Below are positions 18,840-28,810 of a stretch of DNA of 64,000 nucleotides, one piece after another (positions within the stretch are counted from its first letter, which is position 1; each line of letters begins with the position of its first letter). The DNA lies in contig NC_067203.1 of the NCBI RefSeq assembly GCF_026262505.1, forward strand, positions 13,156,392 to 13,220,391, read 5' to 3'. The notes below the pieces were generated by a model. It was given only the letters and a program-made list of their open reading frames with translations, made no database searches and was not told the DNA's origin. The position numbers and the translations under genes were made by a program. This DNA is from Trichomonas vaginalis G3 (lineage: Eukaryota; Parabasalia; Trichomonadida; Trichomonadidae).

Positions 18840-19944
18840 TTAAGGGTCCACTGTAAAAATTGAAAGTCTCTCAAAATTGAGAGGCAATTTGCAAATAATC
18901 GTTATCGTCATTTTTCGAAAATCCACTTTTCCTAGTGTTCTGATTAATATTATGTGAATACAACAATGAAGCATATGTTTCAATAAGATGGTAATATATT
19001 CTATCACTTCAAATCTCATAAAAATTGCAAAATCAGTGAGTTTTATAAGAACATGATTTTTTCGAATTTTTTCGCTTTTGGATGCGTGTTTTGAAAAATA
19101 GATATTTTCGAATTTTAATTTTATCTTAAGTATAAGTTTTATATTAGGAATTTTTTTGACCTATTTCCAATCATTAATTCCAATGTTTTTCAAGGAATTT
19201 AATTGAGAAGAAATTAGGAATTTCGCTTTAATGCCATTACAAACTAATATTATGATGCATAATATATATATTTATTAAGGCTAATGCCGGGATATCTTGC
19301 ATTTAAAAAAAATTCAAAGAATTGACAATTGGATAGCACAAATTTAATTCCCTGGACAAAGTATTATTGTTTATATATTCAAACCATTATCCTTAGTTTA
19401 GATATGTTGGCCAAAAATTTTCGTGTTATTTTTTGTGTTTAAGCATAAATTATGTATTTACTTATGAAAAATAAGCATTTTATTCATTATCATAAAGATA
19501 TACCATAACAATTGATAAAATTTTTTTAAAAAAAATTGTGTATTTTAGTGGGTATTATTCTGGATAATGCCAATTTTTACAAGATTTAATATTAACCATA
19601 TCAATAGCCGACTCAATGTAAAAATTTAGATATTATTTTTTCATTAATCAAACTTTGATAAATTTTAGTATAATGAACGATTTTGTTTCGTGTATGATAC
19701 AGAAATGAAAAGCTTAATTAATATCATTTTGCATTTTTTAAAGGATGTTAGAGTACATCTACATTAAAAAATCAGATTTGAACTGCGATACTGCATCAAA
19801 TTGATGCATATCTGATAAGGATCTCAAAAGAGTAAAGTTAATTTTTTTGTGTTTTTTTAAGTTTTGGGCCTTAGTAAAACACCATCTCGAGCAATATTTT
19901 TGGGACGACGATAGACCTTATTTGGCCTTACAGTGGACCCTTAA
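18840..19944. mobile_element. 1.1-kb non-coding element with 17-bp inverted ends
   Basis: TTAAGGGTCCACTGTAA (18840-18856) and its perfect reverse complement (19928-19944) bracket non-coding AT-rich DNA. GGTTAT lies directly outside both ends and may be a 6-bp target duplication; TA or TTAA duplications with slightly shorter ends are also possible. It contains no transposase. A small internal hairpin (AGTCTCTCAAAATTGAGAGG-like) lies near the left end. The ends resemble those of the element at 44183-46353 (TTAAGGGTGCAC). The class is not assigned. Its right edge lies about 10 bases before the initiator of the next ankyrin gene. Confidence 0.6.
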
Positions 19945-19954
19945 GGTTATTTTA

Positions 19955-19965
19955 TCATTTTCTCA
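19955..19965 (+). promoter_or_regulatory. Initiator of second coiled-coil/ankyrin gene
   Basis: TCATTTTCTCA directly precedes ATG 19966; the putative start nucleotide is 19957. Nothing else upstream is shared with the paralogue, because the 18840-19944 element takes over immediately. Confidence 0.75.
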
Positions 19966-21444
19966 ATGAGTCAAGAGTTAGTTTGGAATTTCGAGTATAC
20001 TGTTGCTCACGTTAGTGATTACATATCAGAATATATGATATTTAATCTATTCAAACCTGAAGACATCAAAAATATATTGAAAGCTGCAACACTAACTCCA
20101 GATGAATTCATCGATTTAATGAGGCAGTCAGTACCTACTGTTAAAGCTTCCGATCTATATAAATATACTCGAAATACAAGAATTTCAATAAGTAATTTAG
20201 AAGAAGTTATTAGAGTTCTCAAAACTATTCAAAAATACATGAAATTGAGATATATTGACGCAATTATTAATATTTTCTGTCAAACGAATGAAGAAATTAC
20301 ATCTTCAAAAGCAAAAATATCGAATCTTGAAAACCAAATTGAAAAACTTAAATCAGAATTAAACAAATTATTAAACAGCGAGAGAGAGTTTACATCTATG
20401 AGATCACAAATTTTACAAAATAACAAAATCATTACAGATTTAAAGAAAGAAATCAAAGTCAAAGAGGAGGAGAATGTCCAGATTACTGAAGAAAACGGCA
20501 AAATAAAGAAACTACTCGAAGAAAAAGAAGCAAAAATCCTTCATATTAATGACAAAAATATCAAACTGAAGAGAGAAATTAAAGCAAAAGAATCAAAAAT
20601 CAATCAGATTAATGATGAATTGAATACAAAAGAAATTCTTTATAAAATTGCAGGGTACAAAAATTCCGATGATTTTGATGCAATATATAAATTCCTTTCT
20701 GAACTTGCAAAAAAAGGAAATCAAAAGATAATGATGAAAGCATTTGAGGAAGGATTATGTGAAAAGAAAGAGAAAGGATCAGAGAGATATATGCTTCATA
20801 AAGCTTCTGATAACGGGAATCTCATACTTGTTAAATCACTCATTGAATGTGGATGTGACATAGTAGCAATGGATACCCAAGGTTTTACTCCACTCCATTG
20901 TGCATCAGAGAATGGCCAAATCGATATTGTTAAGTATCTTATTTCTGTTGGAGCTAATAAAGATGCAAAGAGTAATAGTGGATATAATCCGCTCCTGCTG
21001 GCATCAAAAAATGGTCATCTTGAAGTTGTCAAATGTCTTATCTCATTTGGAGCTGATAAAGAAGCAAAGAATAAATATGGATCTACTCCACTCATTATTG
21101 CATCAATAGAAGGAAAACTTGATATTATTAAATATCTTATCTCTGTTGGTGCTGATAAAGAAGCAAAGAATAATTATGGATATACTCCGCTCATTATTGC
21201 ATCATTAAATGGTTATCTTGAAATTGTTAAATATCTTATCTCAGTTGGAGCAAATAAAGAAGCAAAGAATAAAGATGGGAAAACTCCGCTCCTATTGGCA
21301 TCAGAAAATGGTCATCTTGAAATTGTTAAATATCTTATCTCTGTTGGTGCTGATAAAAAAGCAAAGGATAAAGCAGGAAATACTCTATTCAGGTGTGCTG
21401 AAAGTCGTGTGAGAGATTATCTTCTATCAATCGGCATTAAATAA
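19966..21444 (+). CDS. Coiled-coil/ankyrin repeat protein
   Basis: This intact 492-aa paralogue of the split gene has an N-terminal globular domain (residues 1-~115, Trp-Asn-Phe-Glu-Tyr near the start) and a coiled coil rich in Glu/Lys (~115-230). A short domain with Lys-Asn-Ser-Asp-Asp-Phe-Asp-Ala-Ile-Tyr follows, then six or seven ankyrin repeats (~260-485) with consensus Gly-x-Thr-Pro-Leu-x-x-Ala-Ser-x-x-Gly-His-Leu-Glu-Ile-Val-Lys-Tyr-Leu. It has no signal peptide, membrane segment or enzyme domain, so it is probably a scaffold or binding protein. The first ~140 codons are almost identical in DNA to the first paralogue (one difference noticed in the stretches compared), then identity stops abruptly at the GAGAGAGAG tract, after which the coiled coils differ. 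This suggests recent gene conversion or shuffling of the N-terminal block. Confidence 0.9.
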   Translation: MSQELVWNFEYTVAHVSDYISEYMIFNLFKPEDIKNILKAATLTPDEFIDLMRQSVPTVKASDLYKYTRNTRISISNLEEVIRVLKTIQKYMKLRYIDAIINIFCQTNEEITSSKAKISNLENQIEKLKSELNKLLNSEREFTSMRSQILQNNKIITDLKKEIKVKEEENVQITEENGKIKKLLEEKEAKILHINDKNIKLKREIKAKESKINQINDELNTKEILYKIAGYKNSDDFDAIYKFLSELAKKGNQKIMMKAFEEGLCEKKEKGSERYMLHKASDNGNLILVKSLIECGCDIVAMDTQGFTPLHCASENGQIDIVKYLISVGANKDAKSNSGYNPLLLASKNGHLEVVKCLISFGADKEAKNKYGSTPLIIASIEGKLDIIKYLISVGADKEAKNNYGYTPLIIASLNGYLEIVKYLISVGANKEAKNKDGKTPLLLASENGHLEIVKYLISVGADKKAKDKAGNTLFRCAESRVRDYLLSIGIK

Positions 21445-21873
21445 TTTGACATTAAATAAATTATCATGTTCAAAATTCAAAAATCAATATGATTTCTAAT
21501 TTTATAATACGTTGGATACAATATTTTATATTATCTAAATAAAATATATTATATTATCCAATGTTCTTGAACGAATTTTACACTTAGGTATACACTTATG
21601 AATAGTAAATTCAATCCATAATCTGGTTGATAATTATGAAAGCGATTTAACTATGTATATTAATAATTTACTCCGGCTGGTTTATAAATTATTGTTCCTT
21701 AAGTTCATAAATTTATTAATTTTAATCCAAATTTTGAAAATAATCATTATAAATATATCATTTATATGGGAATTTTAATTACCACTGATAAGTGTGTTTA
21801 TTTCAAGACTCAAATTGATGATGTCTAAAGATTTTGTACTCAATCAAATTGAGAAAGTTTGCTCGGACACTAG
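21445..21873. other. Intergenic
   Basis: About 430 bases, AT-rich; no feature recognised. Confidence 0.45.
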
Positions 21874-24558
21874 ATGGACTCGAAGACTACAGAAGCAGTT
21901 AAAGTAGTCTTTGATGAAATCAGACAAAAGAGACAATATGATGCGAATAGTCCAAAATTCTACTCAAATAGACTCAATAACGATGTAAAATTCGACTATA
22001 TACCATCAGATATCTCAACGGACACAGTTAATTTGTCAAATTCCTCTCAGATCCCTCCAGAAATTTTTGTTCATTACGCTAATGCAAATTTGAAATGTTC
22101 TTATGGATGTTTAATTAGAATTCAAAAATTTTATGCGGCAATTGATAATAAATTATTCCTTTGGCCAATCAATTCCAATACCGTAACAGACAAGCTCTAC
22201 GAGCCAAACGCAGATCTCATCATAAGTGTCTGCGAATGCCAAATTCAAATTTCACCAAGACAATTCTCACCGTGTATTGCCATTGCGACACCAAAATACA
22301 TCAAGATAGTCAGCATAGTTGATGGAAAAATCGATTTCGAGCAATATAATATTATAGAAACCTCATTTATCACATCAAAAATGTGTGAAGGTCCAATTGG
22401 CAAAATTTTCTGCGGAAGTTATGACGGCGATGTTTACGTCCTTTCAATTTCAAGGAACAGCAACACGATTTCAAGTGCTTCTGGAATTATTTCAAAAGTT
22501 TTTGAATATATTATCGGATATATACGATCTCCTGTTATAGGATTAATCACAGACTCAAACTTCGAAGAAATATGCTACTGGACAGAAGATAATTCATGTT
22601 ATATGATAAAATACGATTATGATAGCGAAAGATTCATAAAACTAGGGTCCATTTCAAGTATAAAACAAAAAATTATCTCAGCCTCTTGCGCTGGCGATGA
22701 TTATTTCGAAGTTTTTACTCAATCTGGAGAAAGATACATCTTAAATGGAAAGAATATCTCAGTAATTCCACCAATTCAAGGCTTTGGAAGTACTGTTACA
22801 TTCGGAGCATCAACAATGGGATGCGTAGTAATAATCTCCGACAAAAAAGCCACATTTATCAGGACACAAAGGCTGAATGGCAAAGTTTTCAGTGGAGACA
22901 CAACTGTAGTATCTCTTCCTGGAACTCCTGTATTCCTTTCGTTCGGATTGCGCCCTCGTGCAACTAATAATTCAGATTCTCTTTACTGGCAGCACATTTG
23001 CCTTCCTCCGACTGCATATATACTTACTACAGCGGGTGGTATTGTCGCGAACTTCATGGCTCCATTCGAAAAAGTAAAGAGATTGTCGACTTTGGATCCA
23101 AATGATTTTGCCAAAAACCTGGATATCACTGATTATAACTCGGATGTAGTTGTAGAGCATCTCTCGTCACTTGTAGCGCTTTGTTCTTTCTCGCCTGACC
23201 TCAGAAGTCATTATTTTTACCAAGCAACAAATTTAATCAACAAAACAGACCATTTATCCTTCTCTTCTGCCATTCTTACACGTCTCACCCGTCTAATGAC
23301 TGTTATTGACGGCGTAGCAATGCTCACAGAGGTTCCTAGGTTCAGAAAAAGAAAGACCAAATTTGTGGTCAATTACGATTGGAAGAACTTACCCGCCGGA
23401 TTTGCTATACAGCTCGAGGACATTGCATCCACCATTAAAGATTATATCAAGTCCGTCGAAAATCAGACAGAAAGCTTCCATTTCGTCGGTGGAAAGAAAA
23501 ACAGAGTTATGGAAGATTACAAAATGCTTTCCAATATATCCGCATTTGTTAATTTCGTTTTGGAAGTTGTAAAAACAATTTCAACTTTCGCTCGCCAGAA
23601 ATCGACGGTTTTGACACACGTAATTGAATATGTCAGAGAAAACGATTCAAAAGACGATCCTAAGAACATTGCTATTGATTTCCTGACATCGCAACCGATC
23701 TTTGACTTCTCGAATCCCAATTTCGAGCCATCAGAAGTCTCCCATTACTTGTGCTGCTTCATTACAGCGTTCTTCCTTGTTATTGATAAGGATACAAGGT
23801 CGAATCTCCTTGCAAGTAGGATGGCTCACAATTCTACAGGATTCTCGTACTTCATTGGTATCCATATCTCCAATATTCTCAGCCAACTTCAAATTGCGAA
23901 ACTATCTGAAGGAGCTGAGCGAACAATTGCCATCAGGGAGCAACTCCATTCTATACTTTCCTTCATAGAGTTCATAGATTACCCAATGATCGTTAACCAA
24001 TTCAAAGATTTGAATTCTCCACAGATTATTTACGAAATCGCTTTCGCCAAAGCGCAAAGCATCGATCCACAATCACGTGCATTGCAATGGTTGATGGATG
24101 GCCAGCCTGTAGACATGTTTGCCGAAGATATTTTCAATAATGTTGTTGAAATCTTCGAGATTGCATGCGAGGCCTATGAATGCGATGATGGAATAGAGTC
24201 AGCCATCACGTTCTGCAAGAAGAATAAGCTTTTCGCAATGACATTCTACCATTTCCTCGATGAAAAGGATAAACTCAGCGAACTGATCAAGATGGACGCT
24301 CCGTTCATCGATGAGTTTGTTAAAACAAACCATCCTGAGTTGCTTTACAAGGTTTTCATCGAAAAGAAACTGTTTTTGGAAGCAGCAGAAGAACTTTACA
24401 AACTTGGAACAGATAAAGAGGCCGACCAACAGGACAAAATCAACTGGCTTAACATGGCCATCGCAATTTGTTCCAAATACAAACTTACTTCTATCGAAGC
24501 GAAGATTCAGGAGAAACTGAACGACGAAATGGCCAGCTTTTTAGATGATGATAAATGA
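21874..24558 (+). CDS. Nup155/Nup170-like nucleoporin
   Basis: This 894-aa protein has an N-terminal beta-propeller (residues ~55-450) and a C-terminal alpha-solenoid (~500-890). The propeller start matches the Nup155/Nup157/Nup170 type: Ile-Pro-Pro-Glu-Ile-Phe-x-His-Tyr, then a Cys/Gly-rich turn and Tyr-Ala-Ala-Ile-Asp-Asn-Lys-Leu-Phe-Leu-Trp, equivalent to the family's 'idnkLfLW' strand. Further on, a Phe-Cys-Gly-Ser-Tyr-Asp-Gly-Asp-Val-Tyr blade fits too. The solenoid has Ala-Leu-Gln-Trp-Leu near 735, also Nup155-like. These proteins belong to the inner ring of the nuclear pore. It is much shorter than the human (about 1390 aa) or yeast (about 1500 aa) proteins, the loss lying in the solenoid. 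ATG 21874 is the first in frame. Family confidence is good; the exact orthologue is inferred. Confidence 0.85.
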   Translation: MDSKTTEAVKVVFDEIRQKRQYDANSPKFYSNRLNNDVKFDYIPSDISTDTVNLSNSSQIPPEIFVHYANANLKCSYGCLIRIQKFYAAIDNKLFLWPINSNTVTDKLYEPNADLIISVCECQIQISPRQFSPCIAIATPKYIKIVSIVDGKIDFEQYNIIETSFITSKMCEGPIGKIFCGSYDGDVYVLSISRNSNTISSASGIISKVFEYIIGYIRSPVIGLITDSNFEEICYWTEDNSCYMIKYDYDSERFIKLGSISSIKQKIISASCAGDDYFEVFTQSGERYILNGKNISVIPPIQGFGSTVTFGASTMGCVVIISDKKATFIRTQRLNGKVFSGDTTVVSLPGTPVFLSFGLRPRATNNSDSLYWQHICLPPTAYILTTAGGIVANFMAPFEKVKRLSTLDPNDFAKNLDITDYNSDVVVEHLSSLVALCSFSPDLRSHYFYQATNLINKTDHLSFSSAILTRLTRLMTVIDGVAMLTEVPRFRKRKTKFVVNYDWKNLPAGFAIQLEDIASTIKDYIKSVENQTESFHFVGGKKNRVMEDYKMLSNISAFVNFVLEVVKTISTFARQKSTVLTHVIEYVRENDSKDDPKNIAIDFLTSQPIFDFSNPNFEPSEVSHYLCCFITAFFLVIDKDTRSNLLASRMAHNSTGFSYFIGIHISNILSQLQIAKLSEGAERTIAIREQLHSILSFIEFIDYPMIVNQFKDLNSPQIIYEIAFAKAQSIDPQSRALQWLMDGQPVDMFAEDIFNNVVEIFEIACEAYECDDGIESAITFCKKNKLFAMTFYHFLDEKDKLSELIKMDAPFIDEFVKTNHPELLYKVFIEKKLFLEAAEELYKLGTDKEADQQDKINWLNMAIAICSKYKLTSIEAKIQEKLNDEMASFLDDDK

Positions 24559-25220
24559 TTATTTTATTAGAATAAACTATATGATGTAATACAAAAAAAA
24601 TATTATAAATTTTAGATATTTTTCTTGAAATTCATGAACTTGCATTTAAAATCAAATGTATAGCTTATGTATTATCATTTCTTTGTTTAAAAGTCTCTTA
24701 AAATGCTCAAAAATCTAAAAATGTTGATGAAATATTTTGAAATATAAGCCAAAGGATAGTTTTTCTAATAATTTCACTATTTCGTCCTAATTTTAAAGTA
24801 TAAATTTTCACAATATGCTTTCAAATCTTAATATATACTCTATCAGAATAATCAAACATTATAGATTGTGTTCATTCTCTTTCATTAGGCTTTTTGATAA
24901 GCGTGCATGCAAGTAATTTATGCATTGCAGACAGACGATGCATTTCGCATTATTCCTCAATGTAATATTGATTCTATATAACTGGCTAGTTATGTTTAGC
25001 TCTTATCCATGATAGAGATTGTATAAATGATGTTTTTGTTCTGTTAAAATTGTTAGAAATTCCAATTGCTTTTTAATTCATCATTGTTGGATATTTATCT
25101 GTTATATTACAAATCCAAGCAGCCTATGACATATGGAAATGCACTCTGAGTTTACTTTAGACTTAAAAATGGGAAATGATATTCAGTCTGGACGATAAAA
25201 AAAATCAATTTCTAAAAAAA
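24559..25220. other. Intergenic
   Basis: About 660 bases, AT-rich with nothing recognised. A GCATGC/TGCAT-rich patch lies near 24900-24955. Confidence 0.45.
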
Positions 25221-25883
25221 ATGTTTTCTTTATTTGCTATCTTTGGAGTTTCCGCAGTATTTAGAATGGACGAAAATATTTTCGTCAAAAGAGTACTTGA
25301 AGGTGATACATCTACACCATGGTTTATCATGTTTGGAGGTCAAACATGTCCTGCTTGTAGAGCGGCGTTACCAGAATTCGCAAAAGCTGCTGAAGAAGCT
25401 TCTGGATTTGCAAGATTTGCCTATGGTGATACTGCTGGTATCCCATCTGCAGTTCAGAAATTTAATATCAAAACAATTCCACAGTTTATTATGTTTTTAG
25501 ATGGAGAATCACATGTTTTCAAAGGGCAACATACATCAAACGCACTTGTCAAATTTATTTCCGGAAAAATCGGAGAAGGAATCGAAGAAATAGATGATTC
25601 ATGGGTAGACAGAAAAGACAATCTCGTATTACTATTCCACAAGAACTTCAAGCCGCCAATGATGTTCTCTGGCGCCTATGGTTCTTTCAAAGGAAAGAAT
25701 GTCACGTTTGGAATTTCTCGTGACCCAGATACAATAGAAGCATTCGGAAATCCGCCAGTTCCATCATATTGGTTCTATTCTAACGGTGAAGGAACTCAAT
25801 ACAAAGGAAAAAAGGACTTTAGCTCCTTTATTTCAGCAATTACGGAGCATTTCGATGTAGATGTATATGATGACGAGTTGTGA
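25221..25883 (+). CDS. Secretory thioredoxin-domain (PDI-like) protein with C-terminal DDEL
   Basis: This 220-aa protein begins with a signal peptide (Met-Phe-Ser-Leu-Phe-Ala-Ile-Phe-Gly-Val-Ser-Ala). A thioredoxin domain with active site Cys-Pro-Ala-Cys after Phe-Gly-Gly-Gln-Thr follows, with the cis-proline in Lys-Thr-Ile-Pro-Gln-Phe. A second ~90-residue segment (Asn-Leu-Val-Leu-Leu-Phe-His-Lys-Asn onward) looks like a redox-inactive thioredoxin fold without a Cys pair. The last four residues are Asp-Asp-Glu-Leu, close to KDEL/HDEL; DDEL works as an ER-retrieval signal in Kluyveromyces lactis, so ER residence is likely. CPAC is not the usual CGHC of classical PDI, so the redox potential may differ. 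I chose ATG 25221 because it puts the signal peptide at the N-terminus; the frame is open from ATG 25176. Confidence 0.85.
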   Translation: MFSLFAIFGVSAVFRMDENIFVKRVLEGDTSTPWFIMFGGQTCPACRAALPEFAKAAEEASGFARFAYGDTAGIPSAVQKFNIKTIPQFIMFLDGESHVFKGQHTSNALVKFISGKIGEGIEEIDDSWVDRKDNLVLLFHKNFKPPMMFSGAYGSFKGKNVTFGISRDPDTIEAFGNPPVPSYWFYSNGEGTQYKGKKDFSSFISAITEHFDVDVYDDEL

Positions 25884-26380
25884 GAATGTTATAAACACTT
25901 AATTGTTTTGTCATATAAGTTTTAATTGTTATCTTTTTTCTTAAATGGTAAATTCATGTTTTTCTTTATATATTTTTGCTATTCTAAGTAGATCTATGTA
26001 AATTCACATATATACGTTGAGAATCGAAAATTGTTAAAAAATCATATTATTTATTCTTCGATTTCATTTAGAACACTACCATGATATGCATTTATTTGAT
26101 AGAACTTACATGATAATTGGTAATTCAAGTTCTTTCTTTTTAAACACCATGAAATTTCAATCAGATAATGGCTAAAACTGAAAATGTAAGGAATTTATAT
26201 GGGAAATTTTCATTTTTGCATGCATTTGTGGATATTGATAATGAAATTAAAGTCTATTTCACAAAAACAACAGAATTTTTTGCAAAATTTCAAAATTTGA
26301 TAATTGTTATAATTTGCTGTGCTGATGTTTATTCTCCAAAAACGATATCATAATTGAGAGCGTGTAAATTTTCATTCAAA
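25884..26380. other. Intergenic
   Basis: About 500 bases, AT-rich. One 61-codon frame (26168-26353) has no support. Confidence 0.45.
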
Positions 26381-26391
26381 TCATTTATTTG
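26381..26391 (+). promoter_or_regulatory. Initiator of GH15 gene
   Basis: TCATTTATTTG fits the trichomonad initiator; the putative start nucleotide is 26383, giving a 23-base leader to ATG 26406. Confidence 0.65.
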
Positions 26392-26405
26392 ATCCGATTT
26401 TCAAA

Positions 26406-28439
26406 ATGATTCCACTATTTTTGCAGTGTGTAACATCAGCAACCCAGCGTGGTTCACCATCTTATTGGCTTAACAACTGGGACAAAACGAATCCAATCAT
26501 TGCCTATTGGAATATTGCTCAAATGTCTTGGACGGTTGAACCCACAGCCCATCCAGGTATAAATCACGTTAAAGCATATTCCGAGAAAGTTCGTGATGTT
26601 TTAACAGCCGATTCTTTTGCAGTTGAAGTTGATGGAAAAATTTATGGTAATGACATGCTTTTTAATAACACCCATCTCGGTGGATGCACAATGGGTATTG
26701 ATGGAAAACTTTCTGTCATATATGATCAATACAGCAAGAAAGCTCTTCCAATCACAATTGAAAGAGATTTGTATATGCCTCCAAATGAAGAATATTATCT
26801 CGTAAAATATATTATCAAATCAGCTGATGGTGCATCCCACCGTATCAGACTTCTTGATTACGCTGTTTCTGGAACAGATAAACAATATTCAACTGGAACA
26901 TGCACTAGTACTACATGCTCAATGAACCGTGATGCTGCTTACATCGCATCAGTTGTTATTTCCCTCGATAAGAACTACGATCCTTTAACTACAGTCGGAA
27001 ACGGTGATTTCAAGGATTCAACAAACCCATTGACAGCATTTGCAGCCACAGGAACTATTCCTTCATTCCCACAATACGCACAGTCACAGATTGCTTACGG
27101 AGCTCTTTATGATTTTAATTTACAAAATACTGCAACTGTTTCATCAATCCGTGCCTTCGGACGTTCATTTAATGATGCAAAGACCACAATGGCAAAGGCT
27201 TCTGCTCTTGGCTCAGATAATATTATCAAATTAACAAATGAACGCTATACAGCATTCCTTTCCAAAGGAGTACAGCCTTTATTAACTGGTGATGCATTAG
27301 ACCTCTACAAGAAGTCCATTTTGACCCTCAAAAACTCTCAAAACCCAGAAAAAGGTTTAATTTCCTCTTCTCTTCATCCGAACTACGATTACAAGAACTG
27401 GATGCGTGATTCTGTCATGGCCGCCTTCATGCTCGACGCTGCTGGTTATCACGACGAATTCAAATTGTTCTTTGATTGGGTTGATACAGCGGAATTAAGA
27501 GATGACGGAGGTTTCCATACAACATATGATGTAATGACAGGAGACGTCAGCATGTTCGTAGAGCCACAATTCGATGCAAACGGATTATATTTGGTCGCAT
27601 TAAATTATCACTTAAAAGTTTATGGCGATGAAGAATGGGTCAAAGGAAAATTAAATCGCGCAAGAGAGATGGTCAAATTCATCAATACAGACTCCGGATT
27701 CCACAAATTACCTTTAAGTGACAGATCTCCTTGGGAAGAATCATCAGACCATCATACAAAAGAACCATTACCTTGCCAATGGTACTCCTGGGAAATGGGA
27801 TGCTTGTTTGGAGGAATGAGAGCTGCTGCTTCAATTGAAAACAAAATTGGTGATGCAAAACGCGCACAAGAGGACATAGCCAGATCAGAAGAAATTAGAA
27901 AAGGCGTTTTAGAAGCTTTATGGGACAAAAACAATAACAAATTGTATCGTGGTGTCAGAGATGACGCAGAACAAATGCCAGATACAAGAGCCGACTCCGC
28001 TTCCATGTCATGTGTCTTCTTCGGATTAATTTCAGGCGATGCCGCTAAAAGCCATTTGAATTTCATCACTTCGAAATTATCTAAACTCGGAGGAGGTGGA
28101 ATTGCAAGATACGAAGGCGATCCTTATTTCTTTGACTCAGTATGGAATCCATGCGGCGAAGGAACAAGAGAAACACAGGTTTCTGAACCAGCTTGGCCTG
28201 TTGTTACAGCTTACGTTGCTTGGTCGGAGAAAGTTCTTGGTATGGACATAAAGAAGAGATTGAACTGGATGGTCTCAGTCGCTGCAAATGGAAATATGCC
28301 TACAGGAGAAGCTGTTGATTCCAAGGATGGCGCTTTAGTTGTTCCTTCTGCACCAGACTGCTTCGAACATGCCGGTGTATATGTCTATACAACACTTCTC
28401 GACCAAGGCAAAGCTAGAAGCCTAATTGATACATTTTAA
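26406..28439 (+). CDS. Secreted GH15 glucoamylase-like glycosidase
   Basis: This 677-aa protein has a short signal peptide (Met-Ile-Pro-Leu-Phe-Leu-Gln-Cys-Val-Thr-Ser-Ala) and a beta-sandwich N-terminal domain (~20-280) as in prokaryote-type GH15. An (alpha/alpha)6 catalytic domain follows (~285-670). Marks of the catalytic part are Lys-Asn-Trp-Met-Arg-Asp-Ser-Val near 325 (the family's 'WxRD' substrate loop), Phe-Asp-Ala-Asn-Gly-Leu near 395, Pro-Trp-Glu-Glu-Ser near 440 carrying the likely acid Glu, and Met-Pro-Thr-Gly-Glu-Ala near 640 carrying the likely base Glu. The family releases glucose or related sugars from alpha-glucans; trichomonads digest host glycogen, so this is a plausible secreted glycogen-degrading enzyme. 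Substrate and linkage cannot be read from sequence. The two-domain plan is the bacterial/archaeal kind. Confidence 0.92.
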   Translation: MIPLFLQCVTSATQRGSPSYWLNNWDKTNPIIAYWNIAQMSWTVEPTAHPGINHVKAYSEKVRDVLTADSFAVEVDGKIYGNDMLFNNTHLGGCTMGIDGKLSVIYDQYSKKALPITIERDLYMPPNEEYYLVKYIIKSADGASHRIRLLDYAVSGTDKQYSTGTCTSTTCSMNRDAAYIASVVISLDKNYDPLTTVGNGDFKDSTNPLTAFAATGTIPSFPQYAQSQIAYGALYDFNLQNTATVSSIRAFGRSFNDAKTTMAKASALGSDNIIKLTNERYTAFLSKGVQPLLTGDALDLYKKSILTLKNSQNPEKGLISSSLHPNYDYKNWMRDSVMAAFMLDAAGYHDEFKLFFDWVDTAELRDDGGFHTTYDVMTGDVSMFVEPQFDANGLYLVALNYHLKVYGDEEWVKGKLNRAREMVKFINTDSGFHKLPLSDRSPWEESSDHHTKEPLPCQWYSWEMGCLFGGMRAAASIENKIGDAKRAQEDIARSEEIRKGVLEALWDKNNNKLYRGVRDDAEQMPDTRADSASMSCVFFGLISGDAAKSHLNFITSKLSKLGGGGIARYEGDPYFFDSVWNPCGEGTRETQVSEPAWPVVTAYVAWSEKVLGMDIKKRLNWMVSVAANGNMPTGEAVDSKDGALVVPSAPDCFEHAGVYVYTTLLDQGKARSLIDTF

Positions 28440-28810
28440 TTTTTCTTTTTTTAATTTAGATTAGTAAATGTAGTCTTATATTAATCTATATTCATATGAT
28501 GTTTGTCTCATATAATATAAAAGCTTCATTCAAAAAAATCCAAAAATTATTTCTTTATTTTTGGTTTTTTAGTAATAATTTAGATTTGAACATCTCTAAA
28601 ATTGAAAAAGTAGTCATTTAATTACATGTCATATCTATTTTTCCTTTCTAATAAATATTTTATAATAAATTTTGGTAAAAACAGTATGATAATTAATGTA
28701 AAATATAAACACTTTCATTGTCATATAGAACGATATTGTAATTAAGAAATATTAAGAAATAAAATTAACATTTACAAATATATATAAAAATAAATCAAAA
28801 TTTCTATGAA
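28440..28810. other. Intergenic, convergent 3' ends
   Basis: About 370 AT-rich bases shared by the 3' ends of two converging genes. TAAA motifs are abundant. Confidence 0.5.
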
